Positions 62,055-64,000 of a DNA stretch of 64,000 nt are shown piece after piece. The notes beneath the pieces are model-generated. The model saw nothing but the letters and a program-made list of their open reading frames with translations, searched no databases and was not told the DNA's origin. A program made the position numbers and the translations under genes. How positions within the stretch are numbered: position 1 is the stretch's first letter; each line of letters starts with the position of its first letter. Origin of the DNA: Streptomyces fumanus (GTDB lineage: Bacteria; Actinomycetota; Actinomycetes; Streptomycetales; Streptomycetaceae); NCBI RefSeq assembly GCF_014655295.1, contig NZ_BNBI01000004.1, forward strand, positions 434,001 to 498,000, in the 5' to 3' direction.

Positions 62055-62187
62055 TGAGCCGGGACGGCTGCACCTGCAGACGCCGCCTCACCAAGCGCGG
62101 CATCCACAACCTCAACTAGGTGCAGCAGCGTTGTCAGTGACGTCGGGCATGATCGGCGCGTCAGTTCTTCTCAGAGGGCGGGGCACT

Positions 62188-62529
62188 ATGCCGATCACGG
62201 ACCAGCAGGTGGCGGAGCATGCGTTTTTGCGGCAGTTGTACGCGGACTCATACTTCCCCGATCACGTTGTCGACAAGGGCCGGGTGATCTTGCTGCGGCT
62301 GTGTGAGCGGATTGAGGCTGAGCGGCCGTCGGATCTGTCGGCTCTGTATGCACTCACCCAGGCCGCTACGGAGGAGTTCAACCTCTTGGAGGCGGAGTTC
62401 GAAGCAGCCGGGAGTGAGATCGAGACGGTCGCGCGGGAAGTGATCGCTGAGGACTTCTGGTTCGTCGCGTCCGCCTACGGGTTCACGGACGCGGACGTAG
62501 AGGAACTGATCGCTACCCGGGACTGGTGA
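62188..62529 (+). CDS. DUF5713-family protein
   Basis: 113 residues. The reading MPITDQQVAEHAFLRQLYAD, then SYFPDHVVDKGRVILLRLCE and EDFWFVASAYGFTDADVEEL, agrees with DUF5713 along its whole length. The fold is predicted to be all-helical. No function is known for the family. It stands alone between a fossil and an IS5 remnant. Confidence 0.85.
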   Translation: MPITDQQVAEHAFLRQLYADSYFPDHVVDKGRVILLRLCERIEAERPSDLSALYALTQAATEEFNLLEAEFEAAGSEIETVAREVIAEDFWFVASAYGFTDADVEELIATRDW

Positions 62530-62558
62530 GCAACGTTCGGAAGCGATCCAGCCGCTGG

Positions 62559-62963
62559 TCAGAGCCATTCGTTGAGGGCCGCGATCAGCAGGGTCGCTTC
62601 GCAGCGGACGGCGAACCTGTCATACCTCGTGGCCACGGTCCGGTGGCGCTTGAGGCGGTTGATCCCGCACTCGACGCGGCATGCCGCTCGCGGTAGTCGG
62701 CCCTGTCGAACTTCGGTGGCCGACCGCCTCGCGAGCCGAGTCTGCGACGGTGGCGGACGCGGTCCGCGAGGCACCGAGATGGTCGCCTCGATACCGCGTC
62801 GTCGCAGGTAGGAACGGTTACGGCGGGAGCCGTAGACATCGGCGGCCCGCACCCGGTCGGGTCGTCGGCGAGGCCGACCGCGTCCCAGCCGGGGAACCCG
62901 GATCGCTTCCAGAACGGGCTCGAACTGCGGGGAATCGCCCCGTTGCCCGGCGCTGATCAGCAC
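62559..62963 (-). pseudogene. IS5-family transposase C-terminal remnant
   Basis: SPQFEPVLEAIRVPRLGRGR, then YGSRRNRSYLRRRGIEATIS and VECGINRLKRHRTVATRYDR are the second half of an IS5 transposase. A shift in the middle (near 62750) moves part of it to another frame. The first half with the first catalytic Asp is not present. Confidence 0.75.
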
Positions 62964-63440
62964 GGACAGCGGCTTCTGCCCCTGTCATTCGCTGAGGGTC
63001 CAGTTGGCTGTGAGGGAAGAAGCACTCCCCAGGCGAAGAGGCGTCCGCATGTCCGCCTCGAGGGCGGCAGCCGGTCGGTGGCCTCCCAGGCCGGGGCCGT
63101 GCTGGTGGTGGAGACGGTCCGGCCCTGGCCCTGGGCGCCAGGATGCGGACGTTCCTTCCGGACGATCGGCCGCATGCCCTTTGGCCAGCCGGCCAGGCAG
63201 TCGCTGCCGGCGTCGATCTCCGCGCCCTGGGCGCCGTCGCGGATGCCGCCGTCGGGTTCCACGGCCGGCGTCCAGGCCGAGGCCGGCACCTTCAGGACGG
63301 CCTGATGGAGGGCATCGGTGATGGCCGTGCCGACCGAGTACGACAGCCACGACCCGCGCTTGGTGAGCCAGGCGACGAGGGTGTGGGTGCCGCCGTCGGA
63401 GTCGGCGCGGATCAGCGTCTTCCGTCCCCGCCGGTACTGT
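62964..63440 (-). pseudogene. IS1380-family transposase remnant
   Basis: Read on the minus strand the pieces are LIRADSDGGTHTLVAWLTKR, VPASAWTPAVEPDGGIRDGA and PKGMRPIVRKERPHPGAQ, which is the middle of an IS1380 transposase including the second catalytic Asp (RADSDGG). Frames change near 63290. Beyond the Arg-rich block the frame loses sense, and the ends of the element are gone. Confidence 0.7.
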
Positions 63441-63916
63441 TTCGCGGGCTGGGAAGGCCGAGGCCGAGGCCGACGTGCCGCGGAGTCGGAGGAGGAGCGG
63501 ACGACTCCTTCGCTTCAGGCTGCTTCCCCGCGCGCGTGCCGCAGCGCCTCGTCCTCGACCGTCACGTCCACGACGACCGGCTTGCCGCCGGAGATCCGGT
63601 ACTCACCGTGCACCGGTTCGCCCCCGTCTCCGTACGTCCGGGGCGACAGCGGGAGAAGCCGTGCCGTTCCCGGCAGTTCGCGGTCCCGTCGCCCGGTGTC
63701 CACGTGGTGGTATTTATCGATTGCGGGCGACCTGTCGGCAAGATGTTCGGAGGACAGTGGTTTCTGGCTACATTTTCGTCGTTCCCATATTCGCGTGGGA
63801 GGGCATCTGCCGGTGCCGCGGAACGATGCTGGTGATAGGGCGATAGTGTTCCGCTCCAGCGGCTGGGGGGACGCGAAACCTCCCGTGCGAAATTGCGAAC
63901 AGGGCATGTGGGGGGC
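63441..63916. other. intergenic region, lower GC near its end
   Basis: No certain gene. A minus-strand frame ending near 63515 (ISGGKPVVVDVTVEDEALRH) could be a small protein but has no start with a ribosome site. From about 63700 the sequence turns AT-richer, as expected for the promoter of the gene that begins at 63917. Confidence 0.4.
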
Positions 63917-64000
63917 ATGGAGAAATTTCTCGGTTCATCGCGTCGTTCGTTCGACATCTGGAGTGAACTCCCCCCGTCCTTCCGGGAAAGCGTCCTGGCC
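63917..64000 (+). CDS. N-terminal end of an unidentified protein (runs off the window)
   Basis: 28 codons from an ATG with GGGGG upstream (MEKFLGSSRRSFDIWSELPP). The frame is open at the window edge. Nothing can be said of its family. Confidence 0.5.
   Translation, partial: MEKFLGSSRRSFDIWSELPPSFRESVLA

Noticed and set aside
61573..62529. A 318-codon frame that includes the DUF5713 protein at its end
   Set aside because: Only the last 113 codons match DUF5713; the front part is Pro/Ser-rich and has no ribosome site, so the ATG at 62188 is the true start.
1..64000. CRISPR arrays, rRNA and tRNA genes
   Set aside because: No regularly spaced repeats or tRNA-like cloverleaf sequences were seen when reading through both strands.

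Overview
The window is high-GC actinobacterial DNA, almost certainly Streptomyces. The signs are strong GC bias at third codon positions, GTG and TTG starts with GGAGG-type ribosome sites, 4-nt stop/start overlaps, and family content (two-component, ECF, TetR, MMPL, mycoredoxin-like, DUF5713, DUF6192, CU044_5270, STM4011-4015). From about 40 kb onward it is dotted with dead insertion sequences and gene fossils, which suggests an accessory region such as a chromosome arm; that placement is inference. No rRNA, tRNA or CRISPR array was seen.

Layout. (1) 1-14.25 kb: a tight, very GC-rich gene cluster. It holds two phosphohistidine-swivel (PEP-utiliser) proteins, an acyl carrier protein, a winged-helix protein, a maleylpyruvate-isomerase-like protein, an SRPBCC protein, a Baeyer-Villiger-type flavin monooxygenase, a methyltransferase, an AMP-forming ligase, a UbiA prenyltransferase and a PPOX protein. 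A strong terminator follows, and on the other strand lie an MMPL exporter and an epoxidase-like flavoprotein. It looks like a natural-product or lipid pathway with an unusual phosphotransfer step. (2) 14.7-19.2 kb: ordinary accessory genes (RidA, SDR, LysR, MDR oxidoreductase, TetR) with readable operators. (3) 19.2-24.7 kb: a large HTH/coiled-coil/TIR-like/NB-ARC/TPR protein facing a HTH/coiled-coil/response-regulator protein that shares its N-terminal module. (4) 25-30.5 kb: CU044_5270 protein with ECF sigma factor, a dead SGNH hydrolase, a NarL-type two-component system and VanZ. (5) 30.9-36.4 kb: a complete STM4015-4014-4013-4012-4011-like operon with two radical SAM proteins, an enzyme set of unknown product.

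(6) 36.5-40.2 kb: an ArsR-SRPBCC fusion with a RibD-like reductase, and a TetR/membrane-protein pair, each with a promoter that carries an operator and appears leaderless. (7) 40.5-51.7 kb: fossils, including an IS5-type transposase, a heterocyclisation-adenylation NRPS fragment, another transposase, a DUF6192 gene and further IS5 copies. Between them are intact genes for secreted proteins, a membrane-anchored glutaredoxin-like protein and a DAO-family flavoprotein. (8) 52.2-60.3 kb: a compact terpenoid locus (methyltransferase, class II cyclase-like toroid protein, class I terpene synthase, polyprenyl diphosphate synthase, AraC regulator) in which both cyclase-type proteins have altered catalytic motifs. 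(9) 60.5-64 kb: a fulvocin C-related cysteine-rich protein, DUF5713, and IS5 and IS1380 remnants.

The best candidates for undescribed biology are the split-swivel/ACP/UbiA cluster, the atypical terpenoid locus, the paired HTH-coiled-coil signalling proteins and the STM4011-4015 operon. All functional calls come from reading motifs; no database search was run.
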